Source of the DNA: CAINVV01 sp037140615
Lineage (GTDB): Bacteria > Bacteroidota > Bacteroidia > Bacteroidales > Prolixibacteraceae
Assembly (NCBI GenBank): GCA_037140615.1
Contig: JBAXED010000064.1
Span: 1-20,804 of the forward strand
Reading direction: 5' to 3'
Length of the DNA: 20,804 bases
Positions 6,116 to 14,295 of this stretch are shown here, in pieces. The notes under the pieces were generated by a model. It saw only the letters and a program-made list of their open reading frames with translations, was not told the origin of the DNA and ran no database searches. How positions within the stretch are numbered: the stretch's first letter is position 1; each line of letters opens with the position of its first letter. Made by a program: the position numbers and the translations under genes.

Positions 6116-7318
6116 TTTTCCATTTCCCGCCTGGTTAACCAAAGGTGCTCTTTTAAACTCAGCTTTCCTGTCAAAAAGATACCGATAGGTAATATGTGTT
6201 TTATAAATAGATCCGCCAATAAATTCAGCTACTTTCATCATTACTGGGTTGAAATCACCAATCCAGTTCAATTCAAATGTTTTGTATTTGAATGTTGGTT
6301 TTAGAATCTGATTGTTGAAAAACAATACAAGAGCACCTTCAACTCCCTTATTTTGAAATTCGGGAATTACACCAAAAATACGACCGATTACCCTGTCCAC
6401 GCTGTGAAGTACTTTAAGGTTCCAGAGGAATAGCAACTTGTTGAACCAATTGAATTTGCCATTAAATTTCTTCGTAATTTGTCCAATATCAGGCATATTG
6501 ATGAAAAAGGCAATTGGTTCTTTTTTGAAATATCCGAACATGATAAGCCTTTCGTCCATGATCGGCTCCATCGATTTTAGCAGGAGCATTGTTTCTTGTT
6601 CTGTTATGTCATTTGTTCCTGTAAATTTACTCCATGCTTTGTTGTAAATGGACTGAAAATCAAGTGCAAACTGATAGTTTCCTTTCTCAATCAACTTAAA
6701 CTCGTAATCCGGATTAGACAATATTCTGTTAGCAGTGCGGAACAAAACAGGATGAAGATCTGAAGTGTCCTCAAAAGTGCGTTGGTATGTATATTGATTA
6801 AAATAGTTTTTAAATCCATATTCCTCAAAAAGGTTTTTGTAATATGGGAAATTATAGGGCATCTGATACACCGGTTCATGAAACCCATCTGCGAGACAGC
6901 CCCAGAAAGCATCTCTCATGCCAGGGTTAATTGGACCATCCATAGCCTCTAACTTTTTGGATGCGAGCCATTCTTTGGCTTTATCAAATAGACTATTTGC
7001 TACTTCCTGGTTATCAACTGAATCAAAAAAACCAATTCCCCCTGTGGGTATATCAAATTGACTGAATGAATGTTCTGTATAAAATGCTGCGATTCTACCA
7101 AGACAACATTCATTTGTATCTTTTAAAATCCATCGTACGATCTCTCCATTTTTAAGGTGCTTATTTTTCTCTCCATCAAAAATTTCCTCTACACTTGCAT
7201 CCAAAGGTCGACACCAATTTCGATCATTTTTATATAAACAAACCGGAAATTCATTAAATTCTCTTATTTGTTTGCAGTTAATTACTTCAATTAATGAATA
7301 TTTGAAAAGAGACCCCAT
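6077..7318 (-). CDS. GNAT-fold acyltransferase-like protein (YghO-like)
   Basis: 413 aa, soluble. The N-terminal half contains GPINPGMRDAFWGCLADGF (128-146) and MPYNFPYYKNLFEEYGF (153-169), the signature of a conserved bacterial family related to E. coli YghO. The C-terminal half has GVIPEFQNKGVEGAL (acetyl-CoA-binding-like Q-x-x-G-x-E-G) and a terminal ELNWIGDFNPVM ... THITYRYLF. The pattern suggests two GNAT-like halves. The substrate is unknown. The start at 7318 lies about 27 nt downstream of an exact minus-strand -7 box. The last 39 nt overlap the end of the convergent peptidase gene. Confidence 0.78.
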   Translation of the reverse strand: MGSLFKYSLIEVINCKQIREFNEFPVCLYKNDRNWCRPLDASVEEIFDGEKNKHLKNGEIVRWILKDTNECCLGRIAAFYTEHSFSQFDIPTGGIGFFDSVDNQEVANSLFDKAKEWLASKKLEAMDGPINPGMRDAFWGCLADGFHEPVYQMPYNFPYYKNLFEEYGFKNYFNQYTYQRTFEDTSDLHPVLFRTANRILSNPDYEFKLIEKGNYQFALDFQSIYNKAWSKFTGTNDITEQETMLLLKSMEPIMDERLIMFGYFKKEPIAFFINMPDIGQITKKFNGKFNWFNKLLFLWNLKVLHSVDRVIGRIFGVIPEFQNKGVEGALVLFFNNQILKPTFKYKTFELNWIGDFNPVMMKVAEFIGGSIYKTHITYRYLFDRKAEFKRAPLVNQAGNGKLISSAHVDGNII

Positions 7319-7620
7319 AAGTTTTTAAGGTTGAGATAATGTGTCAAATGTAGAAAATCATTTGCTTATGAGAGATATACAATCTGCAAATTGCCAAACT
7401 TTTAGTAAAAGCAACACTTGCAGGTATCTCCAATTTAAAGTAGATTTGAGTGAATAACTCATCCTTCAGGCAGAATCTCCTGTTTCAGGGATCGTAATTC
7501 TATGCTAAAACCAAGAACACAAAATAAATGCGCATGAAATACCCATGAGACAATATTCACACCAACCGAATTCGTCAGCTGGGAATTCCATCTGGCAATT
7601 AAAAAGCAAATTATAATCAG
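7319..7620. other. Intergenic region between divergent genes
   Basis: 302 bp. Apart from the minus-strand -7 box near its left end I see no RNA gene, strong hairpin or conserved small ORF. GGAATTCC is an isolated 8-bp palindrome near 7580. The promoter of the serine hydrolase gene must lie here, but no convincing TTTG/TAnnTTTG pair is visible for it. Confidence 0.5.
7345..7352 (-). promoter_or_regulatory. -7 promoter box (TAnnTTTG) of the GNAT-like gene
   Basis: On the minus strand TACATTTG (7352-7345) matches the -7 consensus exactly, 26 nt before the ATG at 7318. No TTTG is found at the usual -33 distance. Confidence 0.45.
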
Positions 7621-8979
7621 ATGAAAAGAAGTATTTGGATTACTTTATTGATCATTGCAGCAGCTCTTGTAATAGGAACATCTCAATATCCTAAATTATA
7701 CGTAGCCACCGGATATGGAGCAAAATGCATGGCTTCCGGGATATTTGTTGCCGGAAGAGATGCAGAAAACGTCCAGACGAATGACCTTGATTATTCTCTT
7801 GTCAAATTTACCCGAAGCAAGATCGATTACGTTGAAAAGAGCGTGACTACCAGTCTTTTTGGTCTTGCAAAACAGAAAGCAATTTTCAGGGATGGCTTAG
7901 GCTGCAACTTGTGTTTCGATCAGTCATCAACATCCGATTCTCCAACTTCCTCATTACAAAAAGAAACTGCTGGCTCAGCATGGAAATTCGAATGGCCAGA
8001 TGGGGAGAGTAAAAGTTATTTTAAATTCCCTGAAATTGATACAGTAGGTCTGAATAATGCAGTAGAGCATGCTTTTGATGAACCTGGAATGAAAATTAAG
8101 CGAACAGCTGCTGTAGTTGTGATTTATAAAGGAAAGTTGGTAAACGAAAAGTATTGGAAGGAGCAATCTATTTCAGCTGAAACCAGACTATGGGGGTGGT
8201 CTATGAATAAAAGCATTGTAAATGCCATGGTCGGAGTTTTAGTGAAGCGTGGCAAATTATCCGTTAATGCTTCAGCGCCTATCGAAGAGTGGCTTCAGGA
8301 CAAGCGCAGGGATATTACTTTAAATGATCTGCTGCAAATGAGTAGCGGATTGAAGTGGAACGAAGATTACGGAGATATTTCGGATGTAACAACCATGCTC
8401 TATCGGGAGCCTAATTGTTATAAATATGCAATTGGCTTTCCATTCGAAAAAAATCACGGTAGTGAATGGAAATACTCGTCTGGGACGGCAAATATACTAT
8501 CCGGCATTGTTAGGAAAACCTTGAATGATGATAAAAAATACCATGAATTTCCTTATGCCGAAATTTTCTCGAAAATTGGAATGTCAAGTATGAGGATGGA
8601 GTCTGATGAGGAGGGGAATTTTGTAGGTTCCTCCTATGGCTACGCTACTGCCAGAGATTGGGCAAAAATTGGTCAATTGTATTTGCAAGATGGTGTTTGG
8701 AAGGGAGATAGCATACTTCCAAAAGATTGGGTTATTTACTCCACTACGCCGGCAAAGGCGTCGAATGGCACATACGGAGCTCAATTTTGGCTCAATCGCT
8801 CTAAGGGATTGCCCAATGTCCCTGAGGATATGTACGCTTGTCAGGGCCACCGCGGTCAACGTATTTTCATTATTCCTTCAAAGCAAATAGTCGTTGTCAG
8901 GTTAGGATTTGGCGAGGTTAATTTTGACCACAATCAGTTTTTGAGTGAGATTTTAAAATCCTTTGGAGGTTCAAAATAA
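7621..8979 (+). CDS. Serine hydrolase, beta-lactamase/class C fold, membrane-anchored
   Basis: 452 aa. Residues 4-20 form an uncleaved or signal-anchor helix. The N-terminal region (30-100) carries C36-MASGIFVAGRD and RDGLGC95NLC98, typical of a subgroup of serine hydrolases. The catalytic domain (about 135-450) has all three active-site motifs: S194-MN-K197 (SxxK), Y285-SS (YxN/S position) and H410-RG (KTG position). W-G-W before the SxxK and GQRIFIIP after HRG are also family-like. Such proteins include esterases, amidases and 6-aminohexanoate-dimer-type hydrolases; beta-lactam resistance is not implied. Activity is probably outside the cytoplasmic membrane. The substrate is unknown. The gene is monocistronic, with about 66 bp before aguA. 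Confidence 0.85.
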   Translation: MKRSIWITLLIIAAALVIGTSQYPKLYVATGYGAKCMASGIFVAGRDAENVQTNDLDYSLVKFTRSKIDYVEKSVTTSLFGLAKQKAIFRDGLGCNLCFDQSSTSDSPTSSLQKETAGSAWKFEWPDGESKSYFKFPEIDTVGLNNAVEHAFDEPGMKIKRTAAVVVIYKGKLVNEKYWKEQSISAETRLWGWSMNKSIVNAMVGVLVKRGKLSVNASAPIEEWLQDKRRDITLNDLLQMSSGLKWNEDYGDISDVTTMLYREPNCYKYAIGFPFEKNHGSEWKYSSGTANILSGIVRKTLNDDKKYHEFPYAEIFSKIGMSSMRMESDEEGNFVGSSYGYATARDWAKIGQLYLQDGVWKGDSILPKDWVIYSTTPAKASNGTYGAQFWLNRSKGLPNVPEDMYACQGHRGQRIFIIPSKQIVVVRLGFGEVNFDHNQFLSEILKSFGGSK

Positions 8980-9031
8980 GTTCTTTTTAATACATATACT
9001 TGGTCTTATTTAGCTGTTCAAGCTTTTTATA

Positions 9032-9039
9032 TACCTTTG
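9032..9039 (+). promoter_or_regulatory. -7 promoter box (TAnnTTTG) immediately before aguA
   Basis: TACCTTTG is an exact -7 match that ends only 6 nt before the ATG at 9046. This would give a leaderless or nearly leaderless transcript. No TTTG is present at the expected -33 spacing. The TTG inside it is in frame with aguA and could be mistaken for a start. Confidence 0.45.
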
Positions 9040-9045
9040 TCTGTG

Positions 9046-10080
9046 ATGGAGTCCTTTAAATCTAAATTTTTACCGCCCGAATGGTATCCGCAAAGCGGAG
9101 TAATGGTTACCTGGCCTCACAAAAAGAGTGATTGGATTGATCTTTTGGATGAGGTAACTAATTGTTTTGCATTGATAGCCAATGAAATATTAAAAGAAGA
9201 GAAGCTTCTTGTAATCTGTTCTGATTCTGATATAGTTTCCCAAAAAATAGACAAATCATTGTTGAAAAATTTGATTTTGGTTCAACTTGAATCCAATGAT
9301 ACCTGGGCCAGAGACCATGGACCAGTTACTTTGTTCGTTGATGGTAAACCAGAATTATTTGATTTTCAATTCAACGGTTGGGGTTTAAAATTCCCTGCCT
9401 TCTTAGACAATCAGTTGACTCGGCAAATATTTGACAAAAAGCTCTTTTCGAAGGATGTCTCCTATAGAAATTACCTGGATTTTGTTTTTGAAGGGGGGAG
9501 TTTTGAAACCGATGGGAAGGGGACCCTCCTCACTACAGAGGAATGCTTACTTTCAAGGAATAGAAATCAAAAATTGTCAAAAGATGAGATTGAAAGGTAT
9601 TTGATTAAGGTGTTTAATATTAGTCGTGTTCTTTGGTTATCAAGTGGTTATCTAGCAGGAGATGATACCGATAGTCATGTAGATACGTTAGCTCGTTTTT
9701 GCAATGAGAAGAGCATCGCTTTTGTAAAATGTGACGATCCTTCTGATGAGCATTTCGCCCAGTTAAATGAAATGGAGAATGAGCTCAAGTCATTTAGGAC
9801 TCAGGAAGGGGATCCTTATCAGCTTATTGTTCTGCCAATGGCCGATTGTGTTAAGGATGAAAATGGGATGAGATTGCCTGCAACATATGCTAATTTTCTT
9901 ATTATCAACAATAAAGTATTAATTCCGTTTTATTCAACATCAAAAGACGAAATTGCCAGAGCCAACCTGCAGAAAGCTTTTCCTGATAGGGAAGTAGTTG
10001 GTATTGAATGTTCAACTCTGATTCGACAACATGGTTCGCTTCATTGTGTTACCATGCAGCTTCCGATTGGAGTGATATAA
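9046..10080 (+). CDS. aguA: Agmatine deiminase
   Basis: 344 aa. It hydrolyses agmatine to N-carbamoylputrescine and ammonia and belongs to the guanidine-modifying (PPAD-like) superfamily. The N-terminus LPPEWYPQSGVMVTWPH and the segment SNDTWARDHGP (83-93) are diagnostic. FEGGSFETDG (148-157, with the E149 region), GDDTDSH211VDT and the C-terminal GSLHC334 (nucleophile) supply the catalytic set. The ATG at 9046 is preferred over an upstream in-frame TTG, which lies inside a -7 promoter box. It is followed 32 nt later by aguB, the next pathway step. Full length and apparently intact. Confidence 0.95.
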   Translation: MESFKSKFLPPEWYPQSGVMVTWPHKKSDWIDLLDEVTNCFALIANEILKEEKLLVICSDSDIVSQKIDKSLLKNLILVQLESNDTWARDHGPVTLFVDGKPELFDFQFNGWGLKFPAFLDNQLTRQIFDKKLFSKDVSYRNYLDFVFEGGSFETDGKGTLLTTEECLLSRNRNQKLSKDEIERYLIKVFNISRVLWLSSGYLAGDDTDSHVDTLARFCNEKSIAFVKCDDPSDEHFAQLNEMENELKSFRTQEGDPYQLIVLPMADCVKDENGMRLPATYANFLIINNKVLIPFYSTSKDEIARANLQKAFPDREVVGIECSTLIRQHGSLHCVTMQLPIGVI

Positions 10081-10112
10081 GTATCAAATAGAAAAACAAC
10101 GACTTAATTCAT

Positions 10113-10991
10113 ATGTTAAAAGTAGCCCTCATTCAGCAATCCAATTCTTCTGATTTAGCTCTAAACAGAAAGAAACTTACTGAAAATATCATAAAATGTG
10201 CTTCAGAAGGTGCGGAATTGGTTGTTTTGCAAGAACTTCATGAGTCAAAGTATTTCTGTCAAGCGGAGGATATATCAAATTTTGATCTTGCTGACACAAT
10301 TCCTGGAAAGTCAACTGATTATTACTCCAGTCTTGCTCAAACTTTACAGATTGTTCTCGTGACCTCACTCTTTGAGAAAAGAGCTGCCGGTCTATATCAT
10401 AATACTGCTGTTGTTTTTGAAAGAGATGGATCTATCGCTGGAACCTACCGAAAAATGCATATTCCAGATGATCCAAATTTTTATGAGAAATTTTATTTCA
10501 CACCCGGGGACATTGGTTTTAAGCCTATTCAAACATCCGTAGGAAAACTGGGTGTATTGGTCTGCTGGGACCAATGGTATCCAGAAGCTGCCAGGCTGAT
10601 GGCGCTGGCAGGTGCTCAAATCCTTGTATATCCGACAGCCATAGGATGGACGTCAAATGATGGAGAAGAAGAACGGAAAAGGCAGGTTGACGCATGGCTT
10701 ACTATTCAGAAAAGTCATGCGATTGCCAATGGATTACCTGTTGTATCCGTTAATCGCACCGGACACGAAACTGATGAATCATCTGATTCAGAAGGAATTA
10801 AATTTTGGGGACATAGTTTTGTCGCTGGACCCCAGGGCGAAATTCTCGCCATGGCATCTGAATTGGCTGATGATAATTTAATTGTTGATATTGATTTGAA
10901 TAGTTCTGAAAATGTCAGGAGATGGTGGCCTTTTCTAAGAGACAGGAGGATTGACGCCTATGAGGAATTAACGAAACGCTATCTTGATTAA
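10113..10991 (+). CDS. aguB: N-carbamoylputrescine amidase
   Basis: 292 aa, nitrilase superfamily. It converts N-carbamoylputrescine to putrescine, CO2 and ammonia. The catalytic triad is E41 (LQELHES), K114 (YRKMHIPDD) and C151 (LVCWDQWYPEAARLMAL). GLYHNTAVVFERDG, FYFTPGD and the C-terminal RRWWPFLRDRRIDAYEEL are typical of AguB. It follows aguA directly, completing agmatine-to-putrescine conversion, and precedes the ATP synthase genes with only a short gap. The start ATG lies in a CATATG context; no alternative start is needed. Confidence 0.95.
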   Translation: MLKVALIQQSNSSDLALNRKKLTENIIKCASEGAELVVLQELHESKYFCQAEDISNFDLADTIPGKSTDYYSSLAQTLQIVLVTSLFEKRAAGLYHNTAVVFERDGSIAGTYRKMHIPDDPNFYEKFYFTPGDIGFKPIQTSVGKLGVLVCWDQWYPEAARLMALAGAQILVYPTAIGWTSNDGEEERKRQVDAWLTIQKSHAIANGLPVVSVNRTGHETDESSDSEGIKFWGHSFVAGPQGEILAMASELADDNLIVDIDLNSSENVRRWWPFLRDRRIDAYEELTKRYLD

Positions 10992-10992
10992 A

Positions 10993-11106
10993 ATGGAAGA
11001 TCTATTTTTAAATTACATGGGACAACGGTTGGAACTTAACAATCCTAAACACGGTCATCGCGGAATTAAAGAACCTCATTTAAATATTCTGGCAATCAAT
11101 GCTTAA
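10993..11106 (+). CDS. Possible small ORF of 37 codons between aguB and atpZ
   Basis: An ATG 1 nt after the aguB stop opens a frame of 37 codons (beginning MEDLFLNYMGQRLEL, with a basic His-rich middle and ending LAINA). Its stop lies 8 nt inside atpZ, the arrangement of translationally coupled genes. The product is soluble and unlike any family I know. It may be a real small protein, a coupling or leader ORF for the atp genes, or chance. There is no conservation evidence here. Confidence 0.3.
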   Translation: MEDLFLNYMGQRLELNNPKHGHRGIKEPHLNILAINA

Positions 11107-11314
11107 AGAAAATAAGTACGACTATATGAAATCTTATGCGAAATACTTCGGATTGGTATTTCAAATGATTGTGCTTGTTGTAGTTGGTGGCTTTGGCGGA
11201 AAATTTCTGGACAATTATTTTCGACTGGATATTCATATTTTTACCATTATATTAATCATTTTGGCAGCAATTTTATCACTGTACCTATTTTTTAAAGCAA
11301 TTTTCTCCAAATAG
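11099..11314 (+). CDS. atpZ: AtpZ, accessory membrane protein of the ATP synthase operon
   Basis: 71 aa. Two transmembrane helices (about 17-36 and 46-68) are joined by a short loop. The GGFGGKFLDNYF motif (30-41) is the hallmark of AtpZ/AtpI-family proteins (G-x-x-G-x-x-x-D). In other bacteria AtpZ works with AtpI, in magnesium or calcium transport or in c-ring assembly. Its position at the head of the atp genes supports the call. An internal ATG (residue 10) is a possible alternative start. Confidence 0.8.
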   Translation: MLKENKYDYMKSYAKYFGLVFQMIVLVVVGGFGGKFLDNYFRLDIHIFTIILIILAAILSLYLFFKAIFSK

Positions 11315-11336
11315 TAACTCCATTTAATTACGATAT

Positions 11337-11738
11337 ATGATAAGCAAAGAGAAACGTTTTTTTCTTAAGAAAGCCCTGCTATTTTGCTTGGTTTTGATAG
11401 GTTTATCCTTAATATTGTATGATACGGTAATAAAGGATTATTATTTGAAGATTTTTCCACTTCAGTTTGCGGTGGTGGCTTTAGTCACGGTTATTAGCCA
11501 TTTGAGACTAATGAGTTCGTTTCAATTGAACCCAAGACGATTCAATACTACTTTTCTTTCGGTTATGTCCATCAAACTCTTTATATATCTGGTTTTTATT
11601 TTAGTTTGCCTGCTAATTGACCGAACAAGTGCAGTTAATTTTGTTATCACTTTTTTAGTACTTTATTTGTTATTCACAATTTTCGAAGTCGTAGAAATTT
11701 CGAATTTTTTGAAAAAAAATCCGAAATCTTCAAATTAA
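11337..11738 (+). CDS. AtpI-like four-helix membrane protein
   Basis: 133 aa with four predicted transmembrane helices (about 11-29, 38-57, 72-94 and 98-119) and a basic C-terminus. The sequence itself is poorly conserved. The place between atpZ and atpB, the size and the four-helix topology match AtpI (subunit I), thought to help assemble the c-ring. I infer the identity from context more than from motifs. Confidence 0.6.
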   Translation: MISKEKRFFLKKALLFCLVLIGLSLILYDTVIKDYYLKIFPLQFAVVALVTVISHLRLMSSFQLNPRRFNTTFLSVMSIKLFIYLVFILVCLLIDRTSAVNFVITFLVLYLLFTIFEVVEISNFLKKNPKSSN

Positions 11739-11743
11739 AAATT

Positions 11744-11751
11744 TAAATTTG
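11744..11751 (+). promoter_or_regulatory. -7-like box (TAnnTTTG) before atpB
   Basis: TAAATTTG matches the -7 consensus exactly, starting 6 nt after the preceding stop and ending 18 nt before the ATG at 11770. There is no -33 TTTG at normal spacing. A weak internal promoter for atpB-atpC is possible; in DNA this AT-rich a chance match is also plausible. Confidence 0.3.
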
Positions 11752-11769
11752 ACGCACAAAAAACCGGAA

Positions 11770-12876
11770 ATGCTGAAAGCTTTTAGAATACTACTAATAC
11801 TCTGTGCTTTAGTTTTGTCCTCATTCCTCAAAACAAATGCAGAGGAACATGCAGTTGCTGGAATTGAACCTACAGCCGAGAAATTTAATGCCAGCAAGCT
11901 CATCATGGAGCATATTGCCGACTCCTATGAGTGGCATATTGCTAAAATAGGAACCACACACATAAGTGTTCCTCTGCCTGTGATCCTTTACAGTCAGCAA
12001 ACTGGTTTTCATTTTTTCATCTCTAATAAATTTCACCACGGAACTGTCAGCTATGAAGGTTTTCGAATTGGTGGTGAAGAGTCAAAATACAAAGGTAAAA
12101 TTGTGGAGTTGTCCAATGATGGCTCTGAATCCAGGCCTTTTGACATTTCAATAACAAAAAATGTCGTCTCCTTATTTGTCAGCATAATTATTCTACTATT
12201 AATATTTATCTCCATTGCCAGGAGGTACCAGTCTGGTTACGACAGACCACCAAAAGGAATTCAGAGCTGGCTGGAACCAATTGTCTTATTTGTCCGTGAC
12301 GATGTGGTTAGAGCTTCAATCGGCGAAGAAAAATACCAAAAATACCTTCCTTATTTGTTGACTGTTTTTTTCTTTATCCTTATAAATAATTTAATGGGGC
12401 TTATACCAATCTTGCCTGGGGGGGCTAACCTTACAGGAAATATTGCTGTCACTCTGGTATTGGCTATGTTTTCATTTGTGATTATTTTATTTAGTGGATC
12501 GAAAGATTATTATACCCACCTTGTAAATGCACCCGGAATTCCCTGGTGGTTAAAATTACCAATACCGCTCATGCCATTTGTTGAAATTATGGGTGTTTTC
12601 ACGAAACCATTTGTACTGATGGTGCGGCTTTTTGCCAATATTACAGCTGGTCACATCATAGCCTTGGGTTTTTACAGTTTGATCTTCATTTTCGGGGAGA
12701 AAAGTATTTTTGCGGGTTATGGAGTATCAGTAATTACTGTTTTATTCGCGATATTTATGTTATTGCTTGAATTATTGGTTGCGTTTATTCAGGCCTATGT
12801 CTTCACGCTGCTATCTGCGCTATACATTGGTATGGCCCTTGAACAGCATGAGGAGCATGCGGAAAAAAGTCATTAA
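11770..12876 (+). CDS. atpB: F1Fo ATP synthase subunit a
   Basis: 368 aa, proton channel half of Fo. A signal-like N-terminus (LLILCALVLSSFLKTNA) precedes a periplasmic extension of about 110 residues, typical of Bacteroidetes subunit a. Transmembrane helices follow. MVRLFANITAGH holds the essential arginine (R286, equivalent to E. coli R210). NNLMGLIPILPGG and AFIQAYVFTLLSALYIGMAL are conserved. The ATG at 11770 is preferred because the in-frame TTG at 11749 lies within a promoter-like TAAATTTG; a TTG start adding seven residues remains possible. Confidence 0.95.
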   Translation: MLKAFRILLILCALVLSSFLKTNAEEHAVAGIEPTAEKFNASKLIMEHIADSYEWHIAKIGTTHISVPLPVILYSQQTGFHFFISNKFHHGTVSYEGFRIGGEESKYKGKIVELSNDGSESRPFDISITKNVVSLFVSIIILLLIFISIARRYQSGYDRPPKGIQSWLEPIVLFVRDDVVRASIGEEKYQKYLPYLLTVFFFILINNLMGLIPILPGGANLTGNIAVTLVLAMFSFVIILFSGSKDYYTHLVNAPGIPWWLKLPIPLMPFVEIMGVFTKPFVLMVRLFANITAGHIIALGFYSLIFIFGEKSIFAGYGVSVITVLFAIFMLLLELLVAFIQAYVFTLLSALYIGMALEQHEEHAEKSH

Positions 12877-12941
12877 TAATATTCTTTTTTAAATTAAACT
12901 ATTCATATTAAGCAATTTAATAACTTTAAAGAAAAGTAAAT

Positions 12942-13199
12942 ATGTTTACATTAGGAGTGATTTTAGAAGTTGTGGCCAATGTCGCATTGGCAAAATTAGG
13001 AGCAGGAATTGGTGCTGGTTTAGCGGCTATTGGTGCTGGTATTGGAATCGGACGTATCGGAGGTGGGGCTGTTGAAGCCATTGCACGCCAACCTGAAGCT
13101 GCCGGTGATATTCGTTCAAATATGATCGTTTCAGCGGCACTAATCGAAGGAGCGGCATTTTTTGCCATGGTTATTTGCTTTTTGATCCTTTTTGTTTAG
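12942..13199 (+). CDS. atpE: F1Fo ATP synthase subunit c
   Basis: 85 aa, two-helix hairpin forming the rotor ring. Helix 1 is glycine-rich (GAGIGAGLAAIGAGIGIG, 20-37), the polar loop has R49-Q-P, and helix 2 carries the ion-binding carboxylate E69 (ALIEGAAFF). Sodium-type c subunits have Q32 and an E-S/T pair (Ilyobacter numbering). Here the equivalent positions are I36 and G70, so proton coupling is predicted. It follows atpB after 65 bp. Confidence 0.97.
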   Translation: MFTLGVILEVVANVALAKLGAGIGAGLAAIGAGIGIGRIGGGAVEAIARQPEAAGDIRSNMIVSAALIEGAAFFAMVICFLILFV

Positions 13200-13241
13200 C
13201 GTTTTTGTTGCCTTTTTTATTAATTATTTAAATTCTATCCC

Positions 13242-13736
13242 ATGGGTTTGGTAATGCCTGATTTTGGTCTGTTGTTTTGGATGGTGCTCTCTTTTACACT
13301 TTTGATTATATTACTCAAGGCATTTGCCTGGAAGCCTATCTTAACAGCACTTTCCGCACGTGAGGATTCTATCGAAAAGGCTCTGCAATCAGCTGTAACT
13401 GCTAAAAGTGAAATGCTAAAGTTGCAGGCTGGTAACGAGAAATTGCTCAAGGAAGCCATGGTGGAAAGAGAAAGAATAGTTAAAGAAGCAAGAGAATTGA
13501 AGGATTCCATTGTGCGTGACGCTAAAAATGCTGCGGTCACGGAGGCAAATAAGGTAATGGAAGAGGCAAGATCGGCTATTTCCAGAGAAAGAACTGAAGC
13601 AGTAAATGAAATGAAAGCTGTAATTTCTACTTTCTCAATTGAAATAGCTGAGAAAATCCTTAAAGAGCATCTTTCAGATACTAAAAAGCAGAAAGAATTG
13701 GTGAGTAACTATTTGGAGAACATAAAATTGAATTAA
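13242..13736 (+). CDS. atpF: F1Fo ATP synthase subunit b
   Basis: 164 aa. One N-terminal transmembrane helix (about 8-27, PDFGLLFWMVLSFTLLIILL) is followed by the conserved FAWKPIL. A long charged coiled coil (about 35-150) forms the peripheral stalk. The second ATG (residue 5) could also be used. The stop is immediately followed by the atpH start, with zero spacing. Confidence 0.95.
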   Translation: MGLVMPDFGLLFWMVLSFTLLIILLKAFAWKPILTALSAREDSIEKALQSAVTAKSEMLKLQAGNEKLLKEAMVERERIVKEARELKDSIVRDAKNAAVTEANKVMEEARSAISRERTEAVNEMKAVISTFSIEIAEKILKEHLSDTKKQKELVSNYLENIKLN

Positions 13737-14285
13737 TTGAACGAGAGTAAGATATCAGTACGTTACGCCAAGGCACTTTTTTCCTCTGCTGTCGAACGAA
13801 ATTTGTTGGATGCGGTCAAGAAGGATATCGACTTCTTGTTGCACCTCCTTCAAACTCAACCAAGACTAAAGGAGTTACTGTCAAGTCCTGTGGTTAAAAC
13901 GAAGGAAAAGGGGACTTTTCTGGATAGTATATTTAAAGATCAATGCAATGGGCTGACCCTTGATTTTCTCCATTTGCTTTTAAAGAACAGCCGGGAAATT
14001 TTTTTACACGAAATTTGTCTGAATTTTCAGTCATTATATAGCAAACTAACAGGCATTAAATCTGCTAAACTAGTTACTGCTATAAAATTGGATGCAGAAC
14101 AGTTGAAGCAGTTTAATCAGCTGATTCAGTCTCATTTTGGCAGCAAAGCAGAAGTATCGACCACTGTTGATGAGAATTTGCTTGGCGGCTTTATTTTAAA
14201 AGTTGAAGATCTTCAGTTGGATGCCTCTGTATCGACCCAATTGAAAAAAATGAAAAGAGAATTAGTAAGTTTTATTAAAAATTAA
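13737..14285 (+). CDS. atpH: F1Fo ATP synthase subunit delta
   Basis: 182 aa, OSCP/delta family, linking the peripheral stalk to F1. The N-terminal SVRYAKALFSSA and the C-terminal DENLLGGFILKVEDLQLDAS are diagnostic. The start is a TTG directly abutting the atpF stop. There is no ATG or GTG before the conserved RYAKALF, so TTG with translational coupling to atpF is the best reading. Followed by atpA after 10 nt. Confidence 0.93.
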   Translation: MNESKISVRYAKALFSSAVERNLLDAVKKDIDFLLHLLQTQPRLKELLSSPVVKTKEKGTFLDSIFKDQCNGLTLDFLHLLLKNSREIFLHEICLNFQSLYSKLTGIKSAKLVTAIKLDAEQLKQFNQLIQSHFGSKAEVSTTVDENLLGGFILKVEDLQLDASVSTQLKKMKRELVSFIKN

Positions 14286-14295
14286 ATAGAAGATT

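Noticed and set aside
7621..8979. Reading the serine hydrolase as an antibiotic-resistance beta-lactamase
   Set aside because: The fold and SxxK motif are shared by many esterases and amidases; N-terminal features match a general hydrolase subgroup rather than AmpC.
12926..13168. Minus-strand Ala/Pro-rich ORF opposite atpE
   Set aside because: Low-complexity shadow of the glycine/alanine-rich subunit c gene.
13235..13540. Minus-strand ORF opposite atpF
   Set aside because: Serine/leucine-rich shadow of the coiled-coil coding sequence.
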